Shown: positions 16,447 through 25,687, counted from the stretch's first letter. The stretch is 64,000 bases of DNA from G016234445 sp964438865 (GCA_964438865.1 CAYTMI010000015.1:1-64000), one strand, 5' to 3'. Notes: generated by a model from the sequence alone, not told the origin. Program-made: numbers and translations.

Positions 16447-17237
16447 CTACGACTGTCCGCATGAAGGCGTCGCAAATCTACAAGGACTGGCACGTCATCG
16501 ACGCGGCCGGCCGGCCGCTTGGCCGCGTGGCGACGGAAGCCGCCACCTTGCTCCGGGGCAAGCACAAGCCCACCTACGAACCGCACCTCGACGACGGTGA
16601 CTTTGTCATTATCATCAACGCGTCGCAGGTGAAGGTGACGGGCCGCAAGGCTGCTCAGAACAAGTACTACACGCACTCCGGGTATCCCGGCGGGCTTCAC
16701 ACGCGCTCCTACGCCGTCCAGCTCGAAAAGTTCCCCGAGCGCGTGTTGGAACAGGCCGTCTGGGGCATGCTCCCGCAGGGGCCGCTGGCCGAAGCGATGA
16801 TGAACCACCTGAAGGTCTACAAGGGCTCGAATCACCCCCACCAGTCCCAGGTCACCGGCTCGGAGCGCGCCCGCCAGGCTCGCGAAGCCGCCCCGGCGGC
16901 GGCGACGAAGCCACCCCCCCGCCTCCGTCCGTTGACGGCGGTGGGGGTTGTGACCGCGCCGGAACCGGCGCCTGTGTTGGCGATCCCCAAGCCCCCGACG
17001 GCCAAGGCCGAACCGGTGGTGGCAGTGCCCGAACCGGTTGTGGCCGAAGCCCCGCCCGCCGTGGAGCCTGTGGCCGTGGAGCCTGTCGCCGAGGTCGCGG
17101 AAGCCCCGAAGAAGCGCGCACCCCGCAAGAAGGCCGAAGCAGCCGCTCCAGAGGTGGTCGCCGAGGTGCCCGCAACCGAACCAACCGAGACGAAGAAGCC
17201 CGCCCGCCGCCGTGCCGCGGCAAAAACGGAGGAATAG
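16443..17237 (+). CDS. rplM: 50S ribosomal protein L13 with very long Ala/Pro/Lys tail
   Basis: The L13 body is residues 1-136, with DWHVIDAAGRPLGRVATEAA, LLRGKHKPTYEPHLDDGDFV and AVWGMLPQGPLAEAMMNHLK. The ATG at 16443 overlaps the truA stop; the frame is open upstream but lies inside truA. About 128 residues follow, built of proline/alanine/valine/glutamate stretches and two basic patches (KKRAPRKKAEAAAP and KKPARRRAAAKTEE), resembling histone-H1-like or linker sequences. Ordinary L13 is about 145 residues. Confidence 0.97.
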   Translation: MTTTVRMKASQIYKDWHVIDAAGRPLGRVATEAATLLRGKHKPTYEPHLDDGDFVIIINASQVKVTGRKAAQNKYYTHSGYPGGLHTRSYAVQLEKFPERVLEQAVWGMLPQGPLAEAMMNHLKVYKGSNHPHQSQVTGSERARQAREAAPAAATKPPPRLRPLTAVGVVTAPEPAPVLAIPKPPTAKAEPVVAVPEPVVAEAPPAVEPVAVEPVAEVAEAPKKRAPRKKAEAAAPEVVAEVPATEPTETKKPARRRAAAKTEE

Positions 17238-17240
17238 GCC

Positions 17241-17639
17241 ATGGCCGACCAGCAGTACTTCTACGGGACGGGACGGCGGAAGACCTCCGTCGCGCGCGTC
17301 CGCCTCTACCCGGGGAACGGCGCCATCGTTATCAACGGGAAGCCGTTCGAGGAAGTGTTCTCTCGCGACGTCCACCGCGCGGAAGTCACGTCGCCTCTGC
17401 GGCGCCTCGGCCGCGAGACGCGGTACAGCGCCCAGATCAAGTGCGATGGCGGCGGGATCACCGGCTGGGCCGGCGCTATCCAGATGGGGATCGCCCGTGC
17501 CCTCGTCGCCTCGGATGAATCGCTCAAGCCCACGCTGAAGCGCGGCGAAAACCTCCTGACCCGTGACCCTCGCGAGAAGGAACGGAAGAAGGCAGGTCTC
17601 AAGCGGGCCCGCAAGGCACCTCAGTTCACCAAGCGCTAG
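17241..17639 (+). CDS. rpsI: 30S ribosomal protein S9
   Basis: The 132-residue S9 has FYGTGRRKTSVARVRLYPGN, GGGITGWAGAIQMGIARALV and the conserved basic C-terminus RKAPQFTKR, which touches P-site tRNA. It is 3 bases from rplM and is the last gene before a strong hairpin. Confidence 0.98.
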   Translation: MADQQYFYGTGRRKTSVARVRLYPGNGAIVINGKPFEEVFSRDVHRAEVTSPLRRLGRETRYSAQIKCDGGGITGWAGAIQMGIARALVASDESLKPTLKRGENLLTRDPREKERKKAGLKRARKAPQFTKR

Positions 17640-17669
17640 TCAGCGCCGCCTGGCTGCTGTCCACGCCCA

Positions 17670-17705
17670 CAGCGAGAGGCCCCTCCCCGGAGGGGCCTCT
17701 CGCTG
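17670..17705 (+). terminator. Perfect 17-bp hairpin ending the ribosomal operon
   Basis: Arms 17670-17686 and 17689-17705 are exact reverse complements (CAGCGAGAGGCCCCTCC at the 5' side) with only two unpaired bases between them. It lies 30 bases after rpsI. The downstream bases (TGTCTGCC) are not a run of T, so it may act as a non-canonical terminator or as a 3'-end stabilizer. Confidence 0.75.
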
Positions 17706-17799
17706 TGTCTGCCACCTGGCGGATGCGACGGGCCCGGCCGATGCGGGTATGCTCGAATCCCGCGGCCCCACCGCCGCACTGCACCAGAGGAGCGCAAGA

Positions 17800-18819
<1,020 letters not shown>

Positions 18820-20253
18820 GTGGCCCGGCAGGGACTTGCGCAAGGTGCCGCAAACCCGCTGCTGGTCGTGCCAGGGGCACCAGGACTGGATGGCGGGCCC
18901 GCCGGTGACGCGCCAAGTGGCTCGGTCTGGGGAGAACAGCGCGCGCTGACCGCGGGCCTCCTGATGGCCGTCACGCTCGTGGCCTTCGAAGCGCTCGCCG
19001 TGGCGACCATCCTCCCGGAGGCCCAGCGCGACCTCGGGGGACTCCGTCTCTATGGATGGGCGTTCAGCGGCTTTCTCCTCGCCAGCCTTGTCGGCATCGT
19101 CTGGTCCGGCGAACTCTGCGATCGGGCCGGGCCGGCGCCGCCGCTGGCTGCCGGGCTCATCCTCTTCGGCGTTGGCCTGCTGGTTGCCGGTCTCGCTCCG
19201 GGAATGGGCGTGCTCGTCGCCGGGAGAGTCGTGCAGGGGCTCGGGGCAGGCTCGGTCCCGGCAGTGGCCTACGTCGCCATCAGTCGCGGCTACGGAGAGC
19301 ACCAACGGCCACGCCTCCTCGCCCTGATGTCGACCGCCTGGGTGGTTCCGGGCCTCGCCGGGCCGGGGATCGCCGGCGTCGTGGCCGAAGCAACCGACTG
19401 GCGTTTCGTGTTCCTTGGGCTTCTCCCGCTGCTGGGCCTGGCCGGTTGGCTCACACTCCCCGCCTTGCGTGGCCTGGGGCCCCCGCAAGTCCCCGCGGAA
19501 CGCGACGGCGTGCGGACGTGGCGCGCGCTCCAGCTTGCTGGCGGGACCGCCCTGCTCCTCGCCGGCGCCACCTCCGGCTCCATCGTTGCCGGAATTCCGC
19601 TTGCTGTAGCTGGCGCGGTCGCCGCCCTTGACGCGCTGCGAAGGCTGCTCCCGGCCGGGTCGCTGAGGGCGGCCCGGGGACTCCCCTCCGCCGTCGTTGG
19701 CATTGGTGTCCTCAACCTGGCGTTCTTCGGCGCCGACGCCTACATCCCCTATTCCCTCGCCAATCTGCGGGACCAGCCGACCTGGGTCGTGGGCATGGTA
19801 CTGACGCTCGTCACGCTCTCCTGGACTGCGGGCGCGTGGCTGGTGGTGCACCTGGGCACGAGGGTGTCGCGCAGCACCCTCAGGGCCGCCGGCATGCTGA
19901 TCATCGCCGCCGGGATTGGAGGCGTGGCCGTGGCCCTCGCCCCGGATGCACCCGTCGTCCTCCTGACCTCGGTGGCATGGACCATCGGGGGTTTTGGCAT
20001 GGGCATCGCCTATTCATGCTTCTCGCTGGCGGCGCTCGCCCAGCTTCCGCCGGGCGAAGAGGGTGTCGCCGGGTCGGCGCTCAAGCTCTCGGAGTCGCTG
20101 GGCGCCGCCGTAGGCGCCGGGATCGGTGGCGCGCTCATCGCCGCGGGGGAGGCTGCCGGGCGGGATGTGGAGGGTGCGGTCGCGACCTTCGTCGTGATGG
20201 CGGTGGTTGCGGTGGCCGGCGTTGGGCTGAGCGCCAGGTCAGAACCGGGGTAG
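18820..20253 (+). CDS. MFS transporter, drug-export type
   Basis: A 477-residue polytopic protein, mostly hydrophobic segments, starting at GTG 18820 immediately after the previous stop. It has the motif-A-like GELCDRAG loop after the second membrane segment, VAGRVVQGLGAGSVPAVAYV, and FLGLLPLLGLAGWLTLPALR. Length and pattern fit the 12-14-TM DHA drug:H+ antiporters. The first 40 residues are hydrophilic and may be partly untranslated if a later start is used. Adjacency suggests co-transcription with the reductase, but no substrate can be named. Confidence 0.85.
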   Translation: MARQGLAQGAANPLLVVPGAPGLDGGPAGDAPSGSVWGEQRALTAGLLMAVTLVAFEALAVATILPEAQRDLGGLRLYGWAFSGFLLASLVGIVWSGELCDRAGPAPPLAAGLILFGVGLLVAGLAPGMGVLVAGRVVQGLGAGSVPAVAYVAISRGYGEHQRPRLLALMSTAWVVPGLAGPGIAGVVAEATDWRFVFLGLLPLLGLAGWLTLPALRGLGPPQVPAERDGVRTWRALQLAGGTALLLAGATSGSIVAGIPLAVAGAVAALDALRRLLPAGSLRAARGLPSAVVGIGVLNLAFFGADAYIPYSLANLRDQPTWVVGMVLTLVTLSWTAGAWLVVHLGTRVSRSTLRAAGMLIIAAGIGGVAVALAPDAPVVLLTSVAWTIGGFGMGIAYSCFSLAALAQLPPGEEGVAGSALKLSESLGAAVGAGIGGALIAAGEAAGRDVEGAVATFVVMAVVAVAGVGLSARSEPG

Positions 20254-20262
20254 CGACAGCGT

Positions 20263-20280
20263 TATGCCCGACCGGGCATA
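20263..20280. promoter_or_regulatory. 8-bp inverted repeat, candidate activator/operator site
   Basis: TATGCCCG and CGGGCATA are exact reverse complements separated by AC. The site lies just after the MFS gene and immediately before a candidate promoter for the aldehyde ferredoxin oxidoreductase. Its centre is about 43 bases before the inferred transcription start, the spacing used by class II activators. It could also be a weak terminator stem, but no T-run follows. Confidence 0.4.
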
Positions 20281-20308
20281 TTGCAGGGTTTCGCCAATCC
20301 CGTACCAT
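20281..20308 (+). promoter_or_regulatory. Candidate promoter of the aldehyde ferredoxin oxidoreductase gene
   Basis: TTGCAG (20281-20286) and TACCAT (20303-20308) are spaced by 16 bases. It lies 52 bases before the chosen TTG start and directly downstream of the inverted repeat. Visual match only. Confidence 0.35.
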
Positions 20309-20359
20309 CCTCCCTTACAGCCGCCGCGGAGGAACGCGGCGGAGCAGGAGTGTGTCCCA

Positions 20360-22222
20360 TTGGCAGAAGTAGAAAAGGGTTTCAACGGCAAGATGCTCAA
20401 CGTCAACCTGACGACGGGTGCAATCACCGTTGAACGGCCGGACGAATCCCTCTACCGGCAGTATCTCGGCGGCTACGGCATCGGCGCCCGCATGCTCTGG
20501 GACCGTGTCCCGAAGGGTGCGGACGCGCTGGGCCCCGACAATATGCTCGGGATGTTCCCGGGCCTTCTCACCGGCACGCCGCTCTTTGGGCAGCGCTGGC
20601 AGGTGGTATGCAAGAGCCCACTCACGGGCGGCTGGGGCGACGCCAACTGCGGCGGCGACTTCGGCGGCGTCCTCAAGCTTGCGGGCTGGGACGGCATCAT
20701 GTTCTTCGGCAAGGCTTCGTCGCCGAAGTATCTCCTCATCGACAACGACAAGGTGGAACTTCGCGACGGGGCCGACCTCTGGGGCACCGGCGCGATCGAA
20801 AACGAAACGGTGCTCAAGGCTCGCCACGGCAAGCGCGCCAGTGTCGCGAACATCGGCCAGGCCGGCGAAACGCAGTCGCTGATCAGCGGCGTCTGCAACG
20901 ACCACGGCCGCCTTGCTGCCCGTTCGGGCGTCGGCGCCGTCATGGGCGCGAAGAACCTCAAGGCTGTCGTCGCCCTGGCGGACCGCAAGATCATCAGCCA
21001 GACTCCGGCAATCTCGAAGATGGTGCGGACGAACCTCGACGAGTTCGTGAAGCCCCTGCGCGACTTCTTCCACACCTTCGGCACCACCGGCATTACCGCC
21101 ATGAGCGCGCTCAATGGCGACTCCCCGGTGAAGAACTGGGGCGGCGTCGGCGTGGTCGACTTCCCGAACGCGGCCAAGATCGACGGTGGTTCGACCATCA
21201 ACCCGCTGATGGAGAAGTCATACGGTTGCTGGCACTGTCCGATGGCCTGCGGCGCTGAGTCGGTCGAGTCCAAGAACGAGAAGTACCCATACCCGCGCCA
21301 CACGCACCGGCCCGAGTACGAGGCGATGGGCGCCTTCGGGACGATGAACCTGGTCGCGAACCCCGACGCGCTGATCTACGCGAACCACCTCTGCAACGAG
21401 TACGGCTTCGACGTCATCTCGGCCGGTGGGTCGATCTCGATGGCGATCGAGTGCTACCAGGCCGGGATCATCACCAAGGAAGACACCGACGGCCTCGAAC
21501 TCAACTGGGGCGGCGACGAGGCTGTCATCGAACTCCTCAAGATGATGGGCGAACGCCGGGGCATCGGCGAAACCTTCGCGGACGGCGTCGTCAAGGCCGC
21601 CGAACGGCTGGGCCATGGCGCGGACGCCTTCGCGATGCACATTGGCGGGCAGGAACTGCCGATGCACGACCCGAAGCTCCAGCCGGAATACCACACCACC
21701 TACAAGCTCGACCCCACGCCGGGCCGGCACACCCAGTACGAAGGCAACAAGCGCCTCGGCAAGATTCCCCCGGCGCCCACGGACAAGACCGTCTACACCG
21801 GCCGCGGCGAGCACCACAAGGGCGCCAGCGAGTACATGCACGTCGTCAACAGCGGCGGCATGTGCCAGTTCGTGATGATGGCGGCGAACACCGCCAACAT
21901 GCCGAGCTGGTTCAACGCCGTCACCGGCTGGGACATGGATGTGGACGAGATGCTCAAGGTGGGCGAGCGGATCGCGAACATGCGCATGGCCTTCGAAGTG
22001 CGCGAGGGTGGCAACCCCCGCAAGCGCCACGTGCCGACCCGCGTGACCGGCGAGACCACCGAAGCGACCCACGCCGGGCCGCTCCAGGGGATCAAGCTGG
22101 ATACGGAGACGCTTGAGAAGGAGTTCCTTGCGGCCTGCGATTGGGACACCGCCACCTGCGTCCCGTCAAAGGCGAAACTGGAGTCGCTGGGCCTGAAGGA
22201 AGTGGCAGCGGCGCTGCACTGA
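20360..22222 (+). CDS. Aldehyde ferredoxin oxidoreductase family tungstoenzyme
   Basis: This 620-residue protein matches the AOR family in length and layout. It has GFNGKMLNVNLTTG at the N-terminus, the pterin-binding GGDFGG region near residue 98, and the 4Fe-4S cysteines C290-x2-C293-x3-C297 with the distal C502, matching the known C288/C291/C295/C494 spacing. It probably oxidizes an aldehyde to a carboxylate using a tungsten or molybdenum bis-pterin cofactor and a ferredoxin-like acceptor. TTG 20360 was chosen because GGAG lies 9 bases upstream and family homology begins a few residues later; ATG 20393 would cut into the conserved strand. moaD and moaE for the pterin cofactor lie at 36.2-36.9 kb. 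Confidence 0.93.
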   Translation: MAEVEKGFNGKMLNVNLTTGAITVERPDESLYRQYLGGYGIGARMLWDRVPKGADALGPDNMLGMFPGLLTGTPLFGQRWQVVCKSPLTGGWGDANCGGDFGGVLKLAGWDGIMFFGKASSPKYLLIDNDKVELRDGADLWGTGAIENETVLKARHGKRASVANIGQAGETQSLISGVCNDHGRLAARSGVGAVMGAKNLKAVVALADRKIISQTPAISKMVRTNLDEFVKPLRDFFHTFGTTGITAMSALNGDSPVKNWGGVGVVDFPNAAKIDGGSTINPLMEKSYGCWHCPMACGAESVESKNEKYPYPRHTHRPEYEAMGAFGTMNLVANPDALIYANHLCNEYGFDVISAGGSISMAIECYQAGIITKEDTDGLELNWGGDEAVIELLKMMGERRGIGETFADGVVKAAERLGHGADAFAMHIGGQELPMHDPKLQPEYHTTYKLDPTPGRHTQYEGNKRLGKIPPAPTDKTVYTGRGEHHKGASEYMHVVNSGGMCQFVMMAANTANMPSWFNAVTGWDMDVDEMLKVGERIANMRMAFEVREGGNPRKRHVPTRVTGETTEATHAGPLQGIKLDTETLEKEFLAACDWDTATCVPSKAKLESLGLKEVAAALH

Positions 22223-22250
22223 CCGTTGCTGCCGGCAACCCTGCAACCCG

Positions 22251-22278
22251 GGGGCGGCCATTGTGCCGCCCCTTTGTT
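22251..22278 (+). terminator. Rho-independent terminator after the AOR gene
   Basis: GGGGCGGC (22251-22258) pairs exactly with GCCGCCCC (22265-22272) across a 6-base loop, followed by TTTGTTGTTCTCC. It is 28 bases after the AOR stop and is a good intrinsic terminator. Confidence 0.8.
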
Positions 22279-22356
22279 GTTCTCCGGCGGGAGCCTGTAG
22301 GAGCCCTGGTTCTCGCAGCTGCAACGCGAAGTATAGGGGCGGCACCCTGAAGCATA

Positions 22357-22385
22357 TTTACGAGCTATCGCAGGTTTGCTAGAGT
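22357..22385 (+). promoter_or_regulatory. Candidate promoter before the SPFH gene
   Basis: TTTACG (22357-22362) and TAGAGT (22380-22385) are separated by 17 bases, about 55 bases before the first possible start. Four of six bases match in each box. Nothing else is seen in the 216-bp gap between 22223 and 22438 apart from the terminator. Confidence 0.35.
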
Positions 22386-22438
22386 CTTCTGGATCGGTCG
22401 CCGGGCGCAACGTTGACAAGGGCGCCCACCGGGCCTAG

Positions 22439-24502
22439 TTGGCGGCAGAGCTGCCGCAGAAAGCAAAACTCCCTCCCATGATTCCTGTCCTCGTCGTCGC
22501 TGGCGTCGCGCTCTTCGTGTTCGCCATTTTCGTCATGGCCGGCGATATGCTGGTCAACATCGGCGGCCAGCAGGTCGGCATCCTCGAACGCCGCTACTTC
22601 GGCCACGGACTGCCCGAAGGGCGGGTTGTCGCCATGAAGGGCGAAGTGGGCATCCAGGCCCGCGTGTTCCCACCTGGCCTGCACGTCCTCCCCCCGTTCC
22701 TCTACAAAGTGCGCAAGCAGCCCATGATCGTGGTCGCCCAGGACGAGGTTGGCGTCGTCGAGTCTATCGACGGGCGCGCCCTCGATCCCGGCCGTATCTT
22801 TGCCCGCCGCGTGATCGGCCACGACACCTTCCAGGACGGCGAAAAGTTCCTGACGAATGGGGGCCAGAAGGGCACGCAGATTGACGTCCTCCCGCCCGGC
22901 CAGTTCCGGATCAACTCCTATCTCTTCCGGATCCGCGTCGAAAAGGCGCTGATCGTGCCGTCCGGCGCTGTGGGGCTCGTGACCGCCCGCGATGGACAGC
23001 CTATCCAGCCCGGCCGCCTCCTGGCGAGGCACGTGGAGGGCCACACCGCGTTCCAGGACGGGGAGGCTTTCCTGATCAGCGCTGGCCAACGGGGGCCGCA
23101 AATCGAACTCCTCCTCCCGGGCCGCTACCGCCTCAACACCGACATGTTCAATGTCGAGGTGCAGGGCGCGACCGTCGTGCAGGCCAACCAGATTGGGCTC
23201 GTGACCGCCAAGGACGGGGCGCCCCTGCCGGGAGGCGAGCTCGTCGCGGTCAACGTCGAAGGCCACAACGACTACCAGGACGCGTCGGCGTTTCTTGCCG
23301 CTGGTGGACAGCGCGGGCCGCAGTACGACCTCCTGAAGCCCGGCACCTATTACATCAACCCGCTCATGTTCGACATCAAGCTCGACCAGGTTCAGGTGGT
23401 ACAGCGCGGCGAGGTGGCCGTCCTCGTCTCGAACGTCGGCAAGGAGCCCCAGGCCCCAACCAGCGAGGACCGCCTGATCGCCGCGCAGGAACGCTACGTG
23501 GTTCCCACGGGGTTCCGAGGCATCCAGGCCGACGTCGCCGGGCCGGGCGTCTACTACCTCAACCGCTGGGCCTACATCGCCTACATCATCCCCACAACGA
23601 ACCTGACCGTGGACTGGGCCGAAGAGACCGTAGTCTCCGATTCTGGGACCACGCCCGGGGAGCACGTCGTCCAGCTCTTCAACCCGCTCTCCGTCATCAG
23701 CCGCGACGGCTTCGAAATGAAGATCAGCGTCAAGGTTATCATGCGCGTTCGGCCCGACCAGGCGCCGCTGATGGTGGCGAAGATCGGTTCCGTCCAGAAC
23801 CTGATCGACCACGTCATCCACCCCATGATCGACTCGTCGTTCCGTAACCAGGCCTCTTCGACCGAGGCCATGGCGTTTATGCAGGACCGCGCGATCGAGC
23901 AGGAGAAGGCCGAGGAACGGGCCCGCGAGGAACTGGAGAAGTACCACGTCGAATGCGTGCGGGTGCTGATCTCGCAGATCATCCTGCCGAAGGAACTGAT
24001 GGACATCCAGACGCGGAGGGTGATCGCGGCCCAGCAGCAGGCGATGTTCGTCGAGCAGCAAAAGGCCGAGCGCGAACGTATCGGTACCGAGAACACCCGC
24101 GCCCAGGCCGATCAGCAGATCAACCTCGTTATCGCCCAGATCGGCGTCCAGGTGGCGGAGCAGACCAAGCAGAAGACGATCATCGAAGCCGAGGGGCGGG
24201 CTCGCGCCGTGGAACTCGAAGGCAACGCGGAGGGTACGAGGATTCGGGCCGTCGGCGAAGCCACCGCGGAGGCCTACGACAAGCAGCAGGAAGCCGTGGG
24301 CCAGCAGAACCTCTTCGGCATTGAGGTGGCGAAGGCGATCTCGGCGGCCGGGCTGAAGATCACGCCCGACATCGTCGTCAGCGGGGGAGCCGAGGGTGGC
24401 GGAGGTATCTTCGGTGCGTTCCTCGCGCAGATGCTGGCCGGGAATCGCGCTGCCAGCGCGCCGCAACTCCCGCCCCGAGACACCCCTCCCCCCGGAGCCT
24501 GA
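22439..24502 (+). CDS. SPFH/band-7 membrane protein with tandem 74-residue repeats
   Basis: A 687-residue protein with one N-terminal membrane segment (about 14-33). Next come tandem repeats beginning at residues 104, 178, 252 and 326, each marked by (V/I)G(L/V)V...DG, an EGH/IGH..(F/Y)QD element and LLxPGxYxxN. An SPFH domain follows (about 385-520), then a long charged, probably coiled-coil helix (480-630) and a Gly/Pro tail. SPFH proteins such as flotillins assemble as membrane-bound cages that organize membranes or proteases. The start may be TTG 22439 or ATG 22478; neither has a good ribosome-binding site. It stands alone, so no partner is indicated. Confidence 0.85.
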   Translation: MAAELPQKAKLPPMIPVLVVAGVALFVFAIFVMAGDMLVNIGGQQVGILERRYFGHGLPEGRVVAMKGEVGIQARVFPPGLHVLPPFLYKVRKQPMIVVAQDEVGVVESIDGRALDPGRIFARRVIGHDTFQDGEKFLTNGGQKGTQIDVLPPGQFRINSYLFRIRVEKALIVPSGAVGLVTARDGQPIQPGRLLARHVEGHTAFQDGEAFLISAGQRGPQIELLLPGRYRLNTDMFNVEVQGATVVQANQIGLVTAKDGAPLPGGELVAVNVEGHNDYQDASAFLAAGGQRGPQYDLLKPGTYYINPLMFDIKLDQVQVVQRGEVAVLVSNVGKEPQAPTSEDRLIAAQERYVVPTGFRGIQADVAGPGVYYLNRWAYIAYIIPTTNLTVDWAEETVVSDSGTTPGEHVVQLFNPLSVISRDGFEMKISVKVIMRVRPDQAPLMVAKIGSVQNLIDHVIHPMIDSSFRNQASSTEAMAFMQDRAIEQEKAEERAREELEKYHVECVRVLISQIILPKELMDIQTRRVIAAQQQAMFVEQQKAERERIGTENTRAQADQQINLVIAQIGVQVAEQTKQKTIIEAEGRARAVELEGNAEGTRIRAVGEATAEAYDKQQEAVGQQNLFGIEVAKAISAAGLKITPDIVVSGGAEGGGGIFGAFLAQMLAGNRAASAPQLPPRDTPPPGA

Positions 24503-24526
24503 TGTTCGCGGCCCGTCGACCCGATT

Positions 24527-24556
24527 CCGTGGCCCGGCTACTCAGCCGGGCCACGG
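24527..24556. terminator. Perfect 13-bp bidirectional hairpin between convergent genes
   Basis: CCGTGGCCCGGCT (24527-24539) pairs exactly with AGCCGGGCCACGG (24544-24556) around the loop ACTC. It lies between the plus-strand SPFH gene and the minus-strand oxidoreductase and would serve both. No T-run is present on either side. Confidence 0.7.
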
Positions 24557-24561
24557 CCGTG

Positions 24562-25002
24562 TCAGGGGAGAATGCGGAAGACGGGGTGCTCCGGCGCCAC
24601 CCGGGCGAGGTCGGCGTCGGAGGGGTCCTTCGGGACGCCGAAGAACTTGCCCGTCTCGGCGCGCCACTTCGCCAGGTAGCCGCGGAGGATCGCGGGCTTT
24701 TCGGCGTCAGCGACTTCGGCCACGCGGACCGGCTCGGTCTTGCGGCCACGGCGGAGTTCCCCGCCACCGGAGGCGCGAAGGTTTCGCACCCAGTGCGTGT
24801 CGCCGCGGGGAGCTACGAGGTAGCGCTGGCCGTCCAGTGCGAGCGGATTCACGGGCGTGACTCGCCAGCCGCCTGTCGTGCGGCCGCGGACCGCGAGCAT
24901 GGCGGAACCGCGGAGGCTGATCCCGAGGCGGCCGGTGAAGAAGCCCATCATCGGGTTGAAGATGTGGAGGGTCATGAAGTCGGGTTTCGTGTAGTGGGGC
25001 AT
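24562..25002 (-). CDS. Nitroreductase family deazaflavin-dependent oxidoreductase (DDN type)
   Basis: The 146-residue protein begins MPHYTKPDFMTLHIFNPMMG. It contains LAVRGRTTGGWRVTPVNPL, YLVAPRGDTHWVRNLRASG and a late FRILP, the split-barrel pattern of the F420H2-dependent DDN group. These enzymes use deazaflavin F420, so the host may make F420. ATG 25002 was chosen over longer in-frame starts because GGAGCC lies 6 bases upstream and homology starts there. It is divergent from a tetR gene 95 bp away, the usual layout for a regulator and its target. Confidence 0.85.
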   Translation of the reverse strand: MPHYTKPDFMTLHIFNPMMGFFTGRLGISLRGSAMLAVRGRTTGGWRVTPVNPLALDGQRYLVAPRGDTHWVRNLRASGGGELRRGRKTEPVRVAEVADAEKPAILRGYLAKWRAETGKFFGVPKDPSDADLARVAPEHPVFRILP

Positions 25003-25046
25003 GGCAGAGGCTCCGTGGGCGACGATCGTCGCCTGAATGGATTGGA

Positions 25047-25059
25047 CTAACATCGTTAG
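25047..25059. promoter_or_regulatory. Candidate TetR operator CTAACATCGTTAG
   Basis: A 13-base inverted repeat with 5-bp arms (CTAAC / GTTAG) and a 3-base centre lies in the 95-bp divergent intergenic region. It covers the inferred -10 of the minus-strand promoter (25052-25057, AACGAT read on the minus strand) and adjoins TTTACC (25061-25066), a possible -35 for tetR. The position suits repression in both directions. Confidence 0.5.
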
Positions 25060-25080
25060 GTTTACCACGGTCGTTGTCAA
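25052..25080 (-). promoter_or_regulatory. Candidate promoter of the DDN-type oxidoreductase
   Basis: Read on the minus strand, a perfect TTGACA (25080-25075) is followed after 17 bases by AACGAT (25057-25052). The leader to ATG 25002 would be about 45 bases and includes a Shine-Dalgarno. Confidence 0.45.
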
Positions 25081-25084
25081 GACG

Positions 25085-25090
25085 TACAGT
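25085..25090 (+). promoter_or_regulatory. TACAGT box 7 nt before the tetR ATG (leaderless-type)
   Basis: TACAGT at 25085-25090 is followed by 7 bases and then ATG 25098, with no Shine-Dalgarno. Transcription would start at or next to the start codon. TTTACC 18 bases upstream may be the -35. Confidence 0.45.
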
Positions 25091-25097
25091 GTTAGGT

Positions 25098-25676
25098 ATG
25101 CCACACAGCCCCCGGATCTCATTGGACGCGATCGTCGCAGCCGCAAGGGAGCTACTCGAAGCCCGCGGCGTTGAGGGCGTGACCATGCGCGAGGTCGCCC
25201 GCCGCCTTGGCGTCAGCGCACCTTCGCTCTATTTCCACGTGGAGAGCCGCGACGATCTGCTCCGGGTGATCATTACGGCCGGGCTCCGAGACCTCGCCGC
25301 CGGGCAGGTGGCGGCCGCGGCCGGGAAGTCGCCCCGCGCCGCCCTCCACGCCCTCGCCGACGCCTACCTTGCCTTTGCGGCCGGAAGCCCCGCGCTCTAT
25401 TCGCTGATCATGGGCCCCTGCCCGGAAGAGCGCATGGCCGACGGGGAACTCGCGGTGGCCGCTTCGGAGCCGCTGATGTCCACGGTCGCGAAGCTCGTGC
25501 CGCCCGCCCGTGTGCTCGCCATATCGCAGGTCTTCTGGGCGCTGGTGCACGGGTTCACGTCTCTCATCATCGCCGAGCAGTTCCGGCTGGGTGGAGACCC
25601 CCCGGCGGCGATGAACGAGGCGGTGGACCTGGTGCTGGCCGGGCTAGGAGTTGTGGAAGTCCCGCCGCCGCGCTAA
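25098..25676 (+). CDS. TetR/AcrR family transcriptional regulator
   Basis: The 192-residue protein has an N-terminal helix-turn-helix: ISLDAIVAAARELLEARGVE, then VTMREVARRLGVSAPSLYFH (about residues 29-48). A helical ligand-binding domain with a TetR_C-type layout follows. Homology starts at ATG 25098, which lacks a ribosome-binding site but has a -10-like box. It is divergent from the DDN-type oxidoreductase and probably represses it, and is followed 11 bases later by a hydrolase gene. The ligand is unknown. Confidence 0.88.
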   Translation: MPHSPRISLDAIVAAARELLEARGVEGVTMREVARRLGVSAPSLYFHVESRDDLLRVIITAGLRDLAAGQVAAAAGKSPRAALHALADAYLAFAAGSPALYSLIMGPCPEERMADGELAVAASEPLMSTVAKLVPPARVLAISQVFWALVHGFTSLIIAEQFRLGGDPPAAMNEAVDLVLAGLGVVEVPPPR

Positions 25677-25687
25677 CGTCCGCAACG

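Noticed and set aside
22379..24466. A 695-codon minus-strand frame
   Set aside because: It mirrors the SPFH gene; its apparent repeats are just the antisense of the real repeats.
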